Of a DNA stretch of 34,812 nucleotides, positions 1 to 7,881 are shown piece after piece (the first letter of the stretch is position 1; each line of letters opens with the position of its first letter). Origin of the DNA: Muribaculaceae bacterium (GTDB lineage Bacteria; Bacteroidota; Bacteroidia; Bacteroidales; Muribaculaceae); assembly GCA_029057985.1 (NCBI GenBank), contig JAIDYR010000054.1, forward strand, positions 1-34,812, read 5' to 3'. The notes below the pieces were generated by a model. The model did no database searches, had not been told where the DNA came from, and was given only the letters and a program-made list of their open reading frames with translations. Position numbers and translations under genes: made by a program.

Positions 1-1
1 T

Positions 2-373
2 GAAGACCGGAAATTGAAGTCATCTCAGGCGAGAATGATTGAACTTGCCGAAAAAATAGCGAATGAAAAATGGGAACACCAATATGTGAGAGGGAGCTTA
101 CCCCGAATAAAGAGCGGATTAATTTTCCCATTATTCAAGAGATGGGGAATCTTCCCCGATCGATGGCATTTTACCGATGCCTGTGTAGGATGCTCAAAAT
201 GTGCGGAAGTATGTCCGGTAGGAAATATTAAAATGGAGAAAACTCCTAATGGATTACGTCCTAACTGGGGGAAAGATTGCATAAGTTGCCTTGCATGCTA
301 TCATATCTGCCCGCGCAATGCTGTTCAATACGGGAAGGTCACTCGTCGAAAGGGGCAATACAGACATCCATAA
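2..373 (+). CDS. EFR1-type ferredoxin, C-terminal part (5' truncated by window edge)
   Basis: The reading frame is open from the first bases of the window, so the gene starts upstream; a TTG at 14 is an internal codon, not a convincing start. The visible 123 codons hold two 4Fe-4S motifs of the 2[4Fe-4S] bacterial ferredoxin type: C-VG-C-SK-C-AEV-CP, then C-IS-C-LA-C-YHI-CP. The ending, a YGK...KGQY-HP type tail, is characteristic of EFR1-family proteins, where a flavodoxin-like domain precedes the ferredoxin domain. In that family the flavodoxin part would lie in the missing upstream sequence. The likely role is electron transfer between flavin and iron-sulfur centres; the partner enzyme cannot be told from this window. 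It converges on the MerR gene with about 33 bp between stop codons. Confidence 0.85.
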   Translation, partial: EDRKLKSSQARMIELAEKIANEKWEHQYVRGSLPRIKSGLIFPLFKRWGIFPDRWHFTDACVGCSKCAEVCPVGNIKMEKTPNGLRPNWGKDCISCLACYHICPRNAVQYGKVTRRKGQYRHP

Positions 374-406
374 GTCTTCATGTATATCCGGATATTAACC
401 GATGTA

Positions 407-748
407 TTATACGTCGCGCCGCTTTTCAAGAGATTTCAATAATAGCTGAAGCTCATCGCGGGCCTCATTCAGTTTTGTCAGAATCTTCATCCGGCGGCTT
501 ACATTCTTTAAGTTATGGCGCAACTCATCTTTGGCTGCTTCAATCTTCATGCCGCGATCATACAGGAGATATTTTATCAGGCGCAGAGTCTCAATAGTCT
601 GAGGAGTATAATAACGAATTTTCCCGGCATTACGTATCGGAGCGACATATTCCCGGAATTGCGACTCCCAGTAACGCAATGTAGTAGCAGGAACTCCTAC
701 GAACTCGGCTACATCCTTAATCTTATAAAATTGCTTGGTAAACTCCAT
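407..748 (-). CDS. MerR family transcriptional regulator
   Basis: A 113-residue protein with an N-terminal MerR-type winged helix-turn-helix. Residues about 8-28 form the recognition region (IKDVAEFVGV...TLRYWE), followed by the RYYTPQTIETLRLIKYLL wing and second HTH portion. Residues about 75-113 form a coiled coil rich in Lys, Glu and Leu that should mediate dimerisation. There is no C-terminal cysteine cluster or ligand-binding domain, so it is not a metal sensor of the MerR/CueR kind. It is a short MerR like those found in Bacteroidota next to an M23 peptidase gene. It lies 66 bp downstream of the M23 peptidase gene on the same strand and is probably cotranscribed with it. Its target is unknown. 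Confidence 0.85.
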   Translation of the reverse strand: MEFTKQFYKIKDVAEFVGVPATTLRYWESQFREYVAPIRNAGKIRYYTPQTIETLRLIKYLLYDRGMKIEAAKDELRHNLKNVSRRMKILTKLNEARDELQLLLKSLEKRRDV

Positions 749-814
749 TCGTAAATAATATCTCTTAAATCAAGTCTTCTGACACTTTCATTCCTAATGA
801 CTTTCACGAAGAAC

Positions 815-1783
815 TCAGTCCAACACTTGCCCGGCATCATCAGCTGACTGGAGCATCTCTCCATATTGCTGCGGTGTCAGATCGAGAAAGAAGTAATTGA
901 CAGGGTTCTGGGCCTCCCCTTTGAAGCGCACTTCATAGTGAAGGTGTGGAGCGGTTGATTTTCCTGTCGAACCGGCATATCCAATCACGTCACCTCTCTT
1001 AACTTCCGTACCCTCTTCCACTGCTATCCGACTCAGATGAGCGTATCGTGTAACATAATTATAACCGTGCGATAACTCAATAATATTGCCGTAATTTCCT
1101 TGCCGTCCGGCGGTTGTGACTGTTCCGTTGGCTGTAGCAATGATCGGAGTTCCTTCATCAACCTGAAAATCAAGCCCGGAATGGAATTTGCGTTCACCCT
1201 GAAGAGGATCTCTACGAAGTCCGAATCCTCCGGAAAGAGAAGCCTGACTTTCATGAATAGGCAATATACCCGGAATATGATTCATCTTTTCCTCCTGATC
1301 AGATGCTGAAGATCGAAGTTGATCAAAAGATTGACTCTGGCTGTATAGCTGGCGGTCAAGCAGATCAAGTTTGGAAGTCAGTCGCTCGACGAGAGCTTTG
1401 TCGGATAGGGTGCTTAACGCTTCATAATTGCTTTCAAAATCAAAACCGGCATATCTGCGGCTGAGACTCATCGGATCCATCTGCATCATTACGCGATAGA
1501 AATTATCATCGCGGTTTCTAATTTTATCCATTACTTTCATCGAGGTCTCGACGCGATGCTCCAACACAGTATATTTTGACCGCAATCTTGCATTCTCCTC
1601 TCTCAACCTTACTTCCGACCTGTCAGCTAATCCGAAATAGACCCCTACAAAGATTGCACCTCCAAACAACAAGGAAAGCCCACCATAAATCATTACGGAG
1701 CGCAGTCTATCCTTTATGGAAGGATAGTATCGCTCGAAGTCGTCGGTCTCAGGATTATATGTATAAAGTGCTTTTTTCTCCAT
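815..1783 (-). CDS. M23 family metallopeptidase (membrane-anchored murein hydrolase or regulator)
   Basis: A 322-residue protein starting with a Met-Glu-Lys-Lys...YTYNPETDDFE segment, typical of Bacteroidota M23 proteins. One transmembrane helix (about residues 31-53) follows a short cytoplasmic stretch. Residues about 55-170 are a periplasmic coiled coil, and the C-terminal third is the peptidase_M23 (LytM) domain. Zinc-site motifs are intact: HxxxD in FHSGLDF and HxH in APHLHYEV, so it should be catalytically active on peptidoglycan cross-links. The frame extends 14 codons further upstream (to 1825), but that Met lies at or before the predicted transcription start of the promoter at 1823-1854, so 1783 is preferred. 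It is divergent from alaS and followed by the MerR gene. Confidence 0.9.
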   Translation of the reverse strand: MEKKALYTYNPETDDFERYYPSIKDRLRSVMIYGGLSLLFGGAIFVGVYFGLADRSEVRLREENARLRSKYTVLEHRVETSMKVMDKIRNRDDNFYRVMMQMDPMSLSRRYAGFDFESNYEALSTLSDKALVERLTSKLDLLDRQLYSQSQSFDQLRSSASDQEEKMNHIPGILPIHESQASLSGGFGLRRDPLQGERKFHSGLDFQVDEGTPIIATANGTVTTAGRQGNYGNIIELSHGYNYVTRYAHLSRIAVEEGTEVKRGDVIGYAGSTGKSTAPHLHYEVRFKGEAQNPVNYFFLDLTPQQYGEMLQSADDAGQVLD

Positions 1784-1818
1784 TTTATACCCTCTTGGCC
1801 AATGCCGAGAGAAAGATT

Positions 1819-1869
1819 CTTGCAAAAGTAGGCAAATTTTCGTAAATTTGCAAAATATAAGTAATTTTG
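1819..1869 (+). promoter_or_regulatory. Bacteroidota-type promoter region for alaS (two candidate -7 boxes)
   Basis: TAAATTTG at 1843-1850 is a perfect TAnnTTTG -7 box, with CTTG (1819-1822) at 20-bp spacing as a one-mismatch -33. A second perfect -7 box, TAATTTTG, lies at 1862-1869 with only TTTT (1837-1840) as a possible -33 at 21 bp. Either would give a leader of about 40-60 nt for alaS. Both overlap the divergent M23 promoter. Confidence 0.6.
1823..1854 (-). promoter_or_regulatory. Bacteroidota-type promoter for the M23-MerR pair
   Basis: On the minus strand there is a perfect -7 box TACTTTTG (1830-1823) and a -33 box TTTG (1854-1851), separated by exactly 20 bp. The expected start of transcription is near 1816, about 33 nt before the M23 start codon. 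The site is interleaved with alaS promoter elements on the other strand. Confidence 0.75.
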
Positions 1870-1917
1870 AACTTACTTATTGTAATGTCAATAACTATTC
1901 GTACCAATCGACACGAT

Positions 1918-4542
1918 ATGACTTCCAATGAAATCAGAGAATCCTTCAAGGAATTCTTTAAGAGCAAGGGGCATCGTATAGTTCCTTCTGCTCCTATGGT
2001 AATAAAAGATGACCCGACGTTGATGTTTACAAACGCGGGCATGAATCAGTTTAAAGATATCATACTCGGCAATCGGGCAGCTCAATATTCTCGTGTAGCC
2101 GACAGCCAGAAATGTCTGCGCGTCTCCGGTAAGCACAATGACCTTGAAGAGGTAGGTCACGACACTTATCATCACACCATGTTTGAGATGCTCGGCAACT
2201 GGTCGTTTGGCGATTACTTCAAGAAAGAAGCGATCGATTGGGCTTGGGAATATCTCGTAGATGTGCTGAAGCTTCCGAAGGATCGTCTTTATGCCACAGT
2301 CTTTGAAGGATATGCACCCGAAGGTCTCGGACGCGATGATGAAGCGGCAGCAATCTGGGAAACCCATCTGCCCAAAGATCATATCATCAACGGCAATCGC
2401 AAAGACAACTTCTGGGAAATGGGTGAGACCGGTCCGTGCGGACCCTGCTCTGAGATCCACATCGACCTTCGTCCGGACGAAGAGCGAGCTCAGATCAGCG
2501 GCGCTGACTTAGTCAATAAAGATAACCCTCAGGTTATTGAGATATGGAATCTCGTCTTTATGCAATATAATCGCAAAGCTGATGGTTCACTCGAACCGCT
2601 CCCCGCAAAGGTAATTGACACAGGCATGGGCTTTGAGCGCCTTTGCATGGCACTGCAAGGGAAACGAAGCAATTATGACACTGACGTCTTCACGCCCTAT
2701 ATTTCGAAGATTGAAGAATTGACCGGTCTCAAATATGGTCAGGATCAAAAGATTGATATCGCAATGCGCGTTGTAAGCGATCATTTGCGCACCATAGCCT
2801 TCTCTATTGCGGATTCCCAGCTTCCCTCAAATGCAAAGGCCGGCTATGTCATCCGACGAATATTGCGCCGTGCCGTTCGCTACGCATATACCTTCCTCGG
2901 ACGTAAGGAAGCATTCATTTACCGACTCGTCGATACTCTCGTAGACACAATGGGGAACGCTTATCCCGAACTGTCAGCTCAGAAAGACCTTATCAAGAAA
3001 GTCATTAAAGAGGAAGAAGATTCTTTCCTGCGCACTCTTGACAACGGCATCCGCATGCTTGACGGAGAGATTGAAAATCTTCGCAAAGCAGGAAAAACAA
3101 CTCTTTCCGGCAAGACTGCATTTACTCTCTATGACACTTATGGCTTCCCCCTTGATCTCACAGAACTAATCCTTAGGGAGAACGGCATGACTACAGATGT
3201 CAAGGAGTTTGATGCTGAGATGAAGAAGCAGAAAGATCGCGCAAGGAATGCAGCCGCGGTTGAAGCTTCCGACTGGGTTGAAGTGAACGAAGGCGAAGAG
3301 GAATTCGTAGGATATGACAATTATTCAACTCCTACCAGAATCATCCGCTACCGCAAGGTAAAGCAGAAAGGGAAAGAATATTACCAGATTCTTCTTACCA
3401 AGACTCCGTTCTATGCTGAGATGGGTGGACAGGTCGGCGACCGTGGCAAACTTATATCTGCCGATGGCGAAGAAATAGAAATATTCGATACCAAGAAGGA
3501 GAATAATGTCGGTGTGCATCTGACTCATAAATTACCCGCCGATCCTTCAGCAGAATTTACCGCAGTCATTGATGAGGACGCTCGCTTTGCGACTTCATGT
3601 AATCACTCCGCAACTCACCTTATTCATGCAGCTTTGCGTGAAATCCTGGGTAACCATGTAGAGCAAAAAGGATCTTACGTAAGTCCTACCTCTCTTCGCT
3701 TTGACTTTTCTCACTTCCAAAAGCTTACTCCGGAAGAGATTCGCAAAGTTGAGCATCTTGTAAATAAGCGTATCCGCGAGGCTAAGGCTCTTGAAGAACG
3801 CAGGGATTGTCCGATTGCTGAAGCAAAGGAAATGGGAGCCATGGCTCTGTTCGGAGAGAAATACGGCGATAAAGTAAGAGTTGTGAAGTTTGGAGACTCG
3901 ATCGAACTTTGCGGTGGCACGCATGTGGCTAATACAGGCAATATAGGTATTGTGCGCATCATAAACGAGAGTTCTATAGCTGCCGGTATCCGCCGTATAG
4001 AAGCCGTCACGGGAGAAGGGGTTGAGAAAGTGCTTGATGATTTCCAGGATACTACCCGGGATCTTCATGCGATCCTCGGCAACAATTCGGATATTCGCCA
4101 GGCAGTCATGAAAGCTCTGAAGGAGAATGCTGATCTTCAATCGCAGGTTGATGAATTCCTTGCAGAGCGAATTAAGACCTTGACTAAGACTGCTGTAGAG
4201 AATGCTCAGATTGTCGATGGTGTCCGAATTGTAGAAATGGAAGGTATCAGAGTTCCTGACGTAGTTAAGAATATAGCTTTCACTGTGCGTAAGGAAGCTG
4301 ACATGCCGACAGCTTTTATTGCTGCTACTCAAGCCGACGGCAAACCGCTTCTTACCGTATCCTTAACAGATGATCTTGTCAAGGAATCCGGTCTTAATGC
4401 TTCTCAGATTGTAAGAAACGCGGCAAAAATGATAAAAGGCGGCGGGGGCGGACAACCCTTCTTCGCTCAGGCAGGAGGAAAAGATCCGGAAGGCCTGTCG
4501 GCAGCTCTGCAATCCATGCGTGATGCAGTGAGCGCCCACTGA
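1918..4542 (+). CDS. alaS: Alanine--tRNA ligase
   Basis: Class II synthetase that charges tRNA-Ala, 874 residues from the chosen ATG. In order: the catalytic domain (starting [13 protein letters not shown]), the tRNA-recognition domain, the editing domain with zinc-type motif HxxxH (His563, His567) and CGGTH (Cys665, His669), and a C-terminal C-Ala/DHHA1 domain with a Gly-rich segment ([14 protein letters not shown]). With the start at 1918 these positions fall within one residue of the E. coli enzyme's H564/H568/C666/H670, which supports the start. The frame stays open to a TTG at 1867 and an ATG at 1885, so a slightly longer form is possible. Editing and aminoacylation look intact. It is transcribed alone, ending at a strong hairpin terminator. 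Confidence 0.98.
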   Translation: MTSNEIRESFKEFFKSKGHRIVPSAPMVIKDDPTLMFTNAGMNQFKDIILGNRAAQYSRVADSQKCLRVSGKHNDLEEVGHDTYHHTMFEMLGNWSFGDYFKKEAIDWAWEYLVDVLKLPKDRLYATVFEGYAPEGLGRDDEAAAIWETHLPKDHIINGNRKDNFWEMGETGPCGPCSEIHIDLRPDEERAQISGADLVNKDNPQVIEIWNLVFMQYNRKADGSLEPLPAKVIDTGMGFERLCMALQGKRSNYDTDVFTPYISKIEELTGLKYGQDQKIDIAMRVVSDHLRTIAFSIADSQLPSNAKAGYVIRRILRRAVRYAYTFLGRKEAFIYRLVDTLVDTMGNAYPELSAQKDLIKKVIKEEEDSFLRTLDNGIRMLDGEIENLRKAGKTTLSGKTAFTLYDTYGFPLDLTELILRENGMTTDVKEFDAEMKKQKDRARNAAAVEASDWVEVNEGEEEFVGYDNYSTPTRIIRYRKVKQKGKEYYQILLTKTPFYAEMGGQVGDRGKLISADGEEIEIFDTKKENNVGVHLTHKLPADPSAEFTAVIDEDARFATSCNHSATHLIHAALREILGNHVEQKGSYVSPTSLRFDFSHFQKLTPEEIRKVEHLVNKRIREAKALEERRDCPIAEAKEMGAMALFGEKYGDKVRVVKFGDSIELCGGTHVANTGNIGIVRIINESSIAAGIRRIEAVTGEGVEKVLDDFQDTTRDLHAILGNNSDIRQAVMKALKENADLQSQVDEFLAERIKTLTKTAVENAQIVDGVRIVEMEGIRVPDVVKNIAFTVRKEADMPTAFIAATQADGKPLLTVSLTDDLVKESGLNASQIVRNAAKMIKGGGGGQPFFAQAGGKDPEGLSAALQSMRDAVSAH

Positions 4543-4560
4543 TAAAGATAATATTTCATC

Positions 4561-4603
4561 AAAATAATCAGGCCCTGCTCAAAGTGCAGGGCCTGATTAT
4601 TTT
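4561..4603 (+). terminator. Intrinsic terminator after alaS
   Basis: A perfect 18-bp inverted repeat (arms 4561-4578 and 4586-4603) with a 7-nt loop. The core is CAGGCCCTGC / GCAGGGCCTG, flanked by A-rich and T-rich ends. It begins 18 bp after the alaS stop codon. The AT-flanked symmetry would let it work in both directions. Confidence 0.9.
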
Positions 4604-4691
4604 ATTCCTGATTATGTTATTATTTTAATTCGAACCACAAACTACGGATAATCTAATTATCAATTTATTGTGGGCCGGTGTCTGAGCATGC

Positions 4692-4730
4692 TAAAATAAA
4701 AAAATGCCATGTTACGTCACGTAACATGGC
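4692..4730 (-). terminator. Intrinsic terminator downstream of the ECF sigma gene
   Basis: A perfect 11-bp stem (arms 4706-4716 and 4720-4730, GCCATGTTACG / CGTAACATGGC) with a 3-nt loop. Read on the minus strand it is followed by a T run (complement of 4692-4704). It lies about 120 nt after the sigma factor stop codon, so that transcript would have a 3' tail of this length. I see no gene in 4731-4850. Confidence 0.85.
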
Positions 4731-4850
4731 TAAACTTCAACAATTATATTTAGAGCCATAGACCTATGGCAGACTAAATATGGATGCTATAACAATTAAA
4801 ACCAAATGTCTTTAGGAACGAGTAGATCTATAAGATCATAACTTTGATGA

Positions 4851-5360
4851 TTAGCGCGCGTAATCTGCAAGTTCAGCGCGAAGACGCTTGCGTGCGAAGA
4901 AGATGCGGCTCTTAACAGTGCCAAGAGGCAGACCGAGTTTGTCGGCGATTTCGTGATATTTATAACCGGCTACGTACATGTTGAAGGGGACGCGATACTC
5001 TTCAGAGAAAGAATTCAGAGCATTGCTGATCTCTTTTACTGCTACGGAGCCTTCCGGAGTTGCCAGGCCGGATTCCTGTGATATGTTGAGGTGATAGAGG
5101 TCTTCAGTGCGGTCCACAACGGTGGCCTGACGTACAGTCTGACGATAGTTATTAATGAAGATATTACGCATGATGGTGAAGATCCATCCTTTGAAATTGA
5201 CGTTGTCTACGTATTTCTCTTCATTATCAAGAGCCTTGAGGGTGGTATCCTGAAGAAGATCCTGAGCCGCTTCGCGGTTAGAAGTGAGCTGATAGGCAAA
5301 ACTGAGAAGATTACCTTGAAGACCGAGAAGGCGGGATTTAAAAGATTCGTTAGATTTCAT
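4851..5360 (-). CDS. ECF-type RNA polymerase sigma factor (sigma-70 family)
   Basis: 169 residues with the two-domain ECF layout. Sigma region 2 is at about residues 10-80 (FAYQLTSNREAAQDLLQDT, then FKGWIFTIMRNIFINNYR, the core-binding and -10 recognition helices). Sigma region 4 is at about 112-165 (FSEEYRVPFNMYVAGYKYHEIADKLGL, then GTVKSRIFFARKRLR, the -35 recognition HTH). The start follows a short MKSNESFKSRLL segment common to this Bacteroidales group. No anti-sigma gene is adjacent: the neighbours are alaS and a helicase gene. It may therefore be a constitutive ECF sigma or be controlled at transcription. I could not find a good TAnnTTTG promoter on its strand in the upstream gap. Confidence 0.93.
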   Translation of the reverse strand: MKSNESFKSRLLGLQGNLLSFAYQLTSNREAAQDLLQDTTLKALDNEEKYVDNVNFKGWIFTIMRNIFINNYRQTVRQATVVDRTEDLYHLNISQESGLATPEGSVAVKEISNALNSFSEEYRVPFNMYVAGYKYHEIADKLGLPLGTVKSRIFFARKRLRAELADYAR

Positions 5361-5606
5361 GTTATTGCAGTTTTAATTGTTGTGTTGTATTGAAGTTGTT
5401 TAGTGGGTCGTAAGTTTTATTGACCTGTTTGTCAACTCAGCTTACATTATTAAAACAATATCAAATCAAAATCGGATATGACTTTTGTCATTTTTTTTTC
5501 GTAATTTTGTAAAAATTTTAGAGCATTCCCTTCTTCTTTTTCATAATGCTTTGAGATTCAATTAACTAAACTTCGACCGAATCTAATTAAAAAATTATAA
5601 TAATTT
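5361..5606. promoter_or_regulatory. Divergent AT-rich intergenic region, with a -7 box for the helicase gene
   Basis: This 246-bp gap separates the divergent sigma and DEAD-box genes. On the plus strand TAATTTTG at 5502-5509 is a perfect -7 box. The nearest TTTG (5484-5487) is only 14 bp upstream, so the -33 match is poor. A run of nine or more T lies between them. The helicase leader would be about 90 nt. I saw no convincing promoter for the sigma gene and no small gene. Confidence 0.45.
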
Positions 5607-6950
5607 ATGAAATTCGATGATTTTTTCGAGAGCGATGATCTGCTTGACGCTCTTTGGGACATGCACTTCGATGAAATGACCCCTATTCAGGAGCATGCCA
5701 TTCCGAGTGTACTCGAAGGACGCGATCTCCTTGCCTGCGCCCAGACCGGGACCGGCAAGACAGCTGCCTATCTGCTCCCTGTCATCGATATGATATGCAC
5801 CGGAAGTTACCCTGAGGACCGGGTCAATTGTGTCATAATGGCTCCGACTCGCGAACTTGCCCAGCAGATTGACCGCCAGATGCAGGGCTTTTCCTACTTT
5901 CTTCCGATTAGTTCTCTACCTATATATGGAGGTACCGACGGATACACATATGAACAACAACGACGGGGTCTTAAGATGGGAGCCGACGTAGTGATTGCTA
6001 CTCCGGGCAGACTTATCGCCCATCTTCAGATGGGATCTGTCGACTTGAGCGATGTCTCCTTTTTTATCCTTGATGAGGCTGACCGGATGCTTGATATGGG
6101 ATTCTATGAAGATATCATGAGCATAGTGAAGCATTTGCCGGCAGAGCGTCAGACACTTTTATTTTCAGCTACAATGCCTCCAAAAATTCGCCAGCTCGCC
6201 AACACTATTCTTCGAAATCCGAAAGAAATAAAACTTAGTGTGTCTAAGCCCGCTGACAAGATTGATCAGGTTGCCTATTATTGTAACGAGACGGATAAAG
6301 ATCGTCTGCTCGAAAAGATATTATTGGAGGAAGGGATGACAAGAGTTATCGTCTTTGCATCTTCCAAACAAAAGGTTAAGCAACTTGCCCGATCGCTCAA
6401 AATAGGAAATCTCAAAATAGGGGAGATGCATTCAGATCTTGATCAGACCAGACGCGAGGATGTAATGCTCGATTTCAAATCAGGGAAAATCAATGTTCTT
6501 GTGGCTACTGATATAGTTGCCCGCGGCATTGATGTCGAGGATATTCAGATGGTAGTGAATTTCGATGTTCCTCGTGAAGGGGAAGATTATGTCCATAGAG
6601 TCGGACGCACAGCGCGGGCAGATCGCGATGGGAAGGCTGTCACTCTTATCAATGCCAAAGATCGACGTAATTTCAACAATATAGAACGTCTGCTTGGCAA
6701 GCCGGTCAGAAAGGGGATTCTTCCTGATGAATTAAAACCGATACAATCGGAAGATTCTAAATCCAAGCAATCAGAAAATTCCCCCAAAAAGAGACCGGAA
6801 AGATCTAAACATAAGCAGAAGGAAAGATCTAAATCCAAGGATTCCTCGACAGGGACCAAATCCGGGAATTCGAAACGACGTTACCGTCACAATCGCAAAA
6901 ATTCTTCCCGCACTAATAATATTGAGACGGATAGAATCCCTGAAGCATGA
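5607..6950 (+). CDS. DEAD-box ATP-dependent RNA helicase
   Basis: 447 residues with the full set of DEAD-box motifs: Q motif around Phe6 and MTPIQ (Gln28), motif I AQTGTGKT (Lys51), Ia PTRELAQQ, Ib TPGR, II DEAD (156-159), III SAT, V ATDIVARGID and VI HRVGRTAR. Two RecA-like domains span roughly residues 1-370. The tail, about residues 375-447, is disordered, Lys/Arg/Ser-rich and probably binds RNA. It resembles RhlE/DeaD-type helicases that unwind RNA during ribosome assembly or mRNA turnover; I cannot assign a subgroup with confidence. It is transcribed alone and ends 13 bp from the convergent trmN6-like gene. Confidence 0.95.
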   Translation: MKFDDFFESDDLLDALWDMHFDEMTPIQEHAIPSVLEGRDLLACAQTGTGKTAAYLLPVIDMICTGSYPEDRVNCVIMAPTRELAQQIDRQMQGFSYFLPISSLPIYGGTDGYTYEQQRRGLKMGADVVIATPGRLIAHLQMGSVDLSDVSFFILDEADRMLDMGFYEDIMSIVKHLPAERQTLLFSATMPPKIRQLANTILRNPKEIKLSVSKPADKIDQVAYYCNETDKDRLLEKILLEEGMTRVIVFASSKQKVKQLARSLKIGNLKIGEMHSDLDQTRREDVMLDFKSGKINVLVATDIVARGIDVEDIQMVVNFDVPREGEDYVHRVGRTARADRDGKAVTLINAKDRRNFNNIERLLGKPVRKGILPDELKPIQSEDSKSKQSENSPKKRPERSKHKQKERSKSKDSSTGTKSGNSKRRYRHNRKNSSRTNNIETDRIPEA

Positions 6951-6963
6951 GATTGACATTATA

Positions 6964-7734
6964 TTAGAATCTGAGATAGAACTGACGTCCGAGATCTATA
7001 TATTCAGGAGTGAACTCTCCGGGAGAATTCTCTATCACAAGAGTATCTATATTGATGGCTTCGATCAGGCCGTTACTGTAATCGCGAACCAAAGAAGGCT
7101 CAATTTTTTGCAGAGCAATCATGACACGCTTCGCTTTGACATCCGGATTCCCTTTTACTTTGCATATCTTGAATATGCGATAGCCATTGTCGATTGAAAG
7201 ATTCAGATAATGTTCAAGATATTCATAAGGCGCAATAAAAGCCAGAAGCCCTCCCGGGTTAAGGCACTTCCGCGATTCAACGATTAATTTTTCAGGTGAA
7301 AGACTACCGACATGTCTTGCAAGCATCCTTTCTGATTTTTCAGGATTCACTCCGCTTGCAAAAAAAGGGGGATTTGAAACAATAAGATCGAATCTATCTT
7401 CCAATCCACATCCTACTTTGTCAACTATATCTTCAAAACCCATTGATAAGATCCGGATTCTCTCTGCAAAAGGAGAATGCCCCGCATTATCAATCGCTTC
7501 TTCAATTGCATTTGACTCTATATCTATTCCGACAACCGTAGCCTCCGGCATTCGCTGGGCCATCATCAAGGAACTGATGCCACATCCGCATCCGGCATCA
7601 AGTATCCTGCGGTATGTTGTTAATAAAGGAGCCCAACTTCCAATCAATACGCCATCAACGCCGATCTTGTTTGCGCTCCTGGCATCAGAGATTGCAAACT
7701 GCTTCATTCGGAATGGTTTTCGCTGCTTTGCCAT
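6964..7734 (-). CDS. tRNA1(Val) (adenine37-N6)-methyltransferase (TrmN6/YfiC-like)
   Basis: 256 residues from the chosen Met. The family's N-terminal signature (FRMKQFAISDARSANKIGVDG) is followed by a Rossmann-fold methyltransferase: motif I DAGCGCG binds S-adenosylmethionine, and NPPFF is the catalytic motif IV of N6-adenine methyltransferases. TrmN6 modifies A37 next to the anticodon of tRNA1-Val, in the cytoplasm. The frame opens at 7761, but a perfect -7 box covers 7759-7766, so transcription should begin inside that extension; the Met at 7734 is therefore the likely start. It is divergent from the lon-like gene. A related N6-adenine methyltransferase with another substrate is the main alternative. 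Confidence 0.88.
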   Translation of the reverse strand: MAKQRKPFRMKQFAISDARSANKIGVDGVLIGSWAPLLTTYRRILDAGCGCGISSLMMAQRMPEATVVGIDIESNAIEEAIDNAGHSPFAERIRILSMGFEDIVDKVGCGLEDRFDLIVSNPPFFASGVNPEKSERMLARHVGSLSPEKLIVESRKCLNPGGLLAFIAPYEYLEHYLNLSIDNGYRIFKICKVKGNPDVKAKRVMIALQKIEPSLVRDYSNGLIEAINIDTLVIENSPGEFTPEYIDLGRQFYLRF

Positions 7735-7758
7735 GAATACTTGAATTGCATGATTACG

Positions 7759-7789
7759 CAAAATTACTAAATGTTGATGACTAATGAAA
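7759..7789 (-). promoter_or_regulatory. Promoter of the trmN6-like gene
   Basis: On the minus strand, a perfect -7 box TAATTTTG (complement of 7759-7766) with TTTC (complement of 7786-7789), a one-mismatch -33, at 19-bp spacing. The predicted transcript start near 7752 leaves a leader of about 18 nt before the Met at 7734. Confidence 0.55.
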
Positions 7790-7799
7790 GAAAAATTTG

Positions 7800-7807
7800 T
7801 AACTTTG
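7800..7807 (+). promoter_or_regulatory. -7 box upstream of the lon-like gene
   Basis: TAACTTTG is a perfect TAnnTTTG element. No TTTG stands at 19-21 bp upstream; the closest partial match (GTTG, 7773-7776) is 23 bp away. If used, the leader would be about 68 nt. Confidence 0.45.
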
Positions 7808-7881
7808 CATTATGAAATTTGAGCGGAGTAGCTTTTCCCCTTATCAAAAGGTAAGATTGCAACTTCCGAAAGAAGAAAGAA

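Noticed and set aside
374..406. Gap between the convergent ferredoxin and MerR genes as a terminator site
   Set aside because: No stem of useful length was visible in the 33 bp.
3595..4332. A 245-codon minus-strand frame inside alaS
   Set aside because: Overlaps the editing and C-terminal domains of a clear alaS and has no domain of its own.
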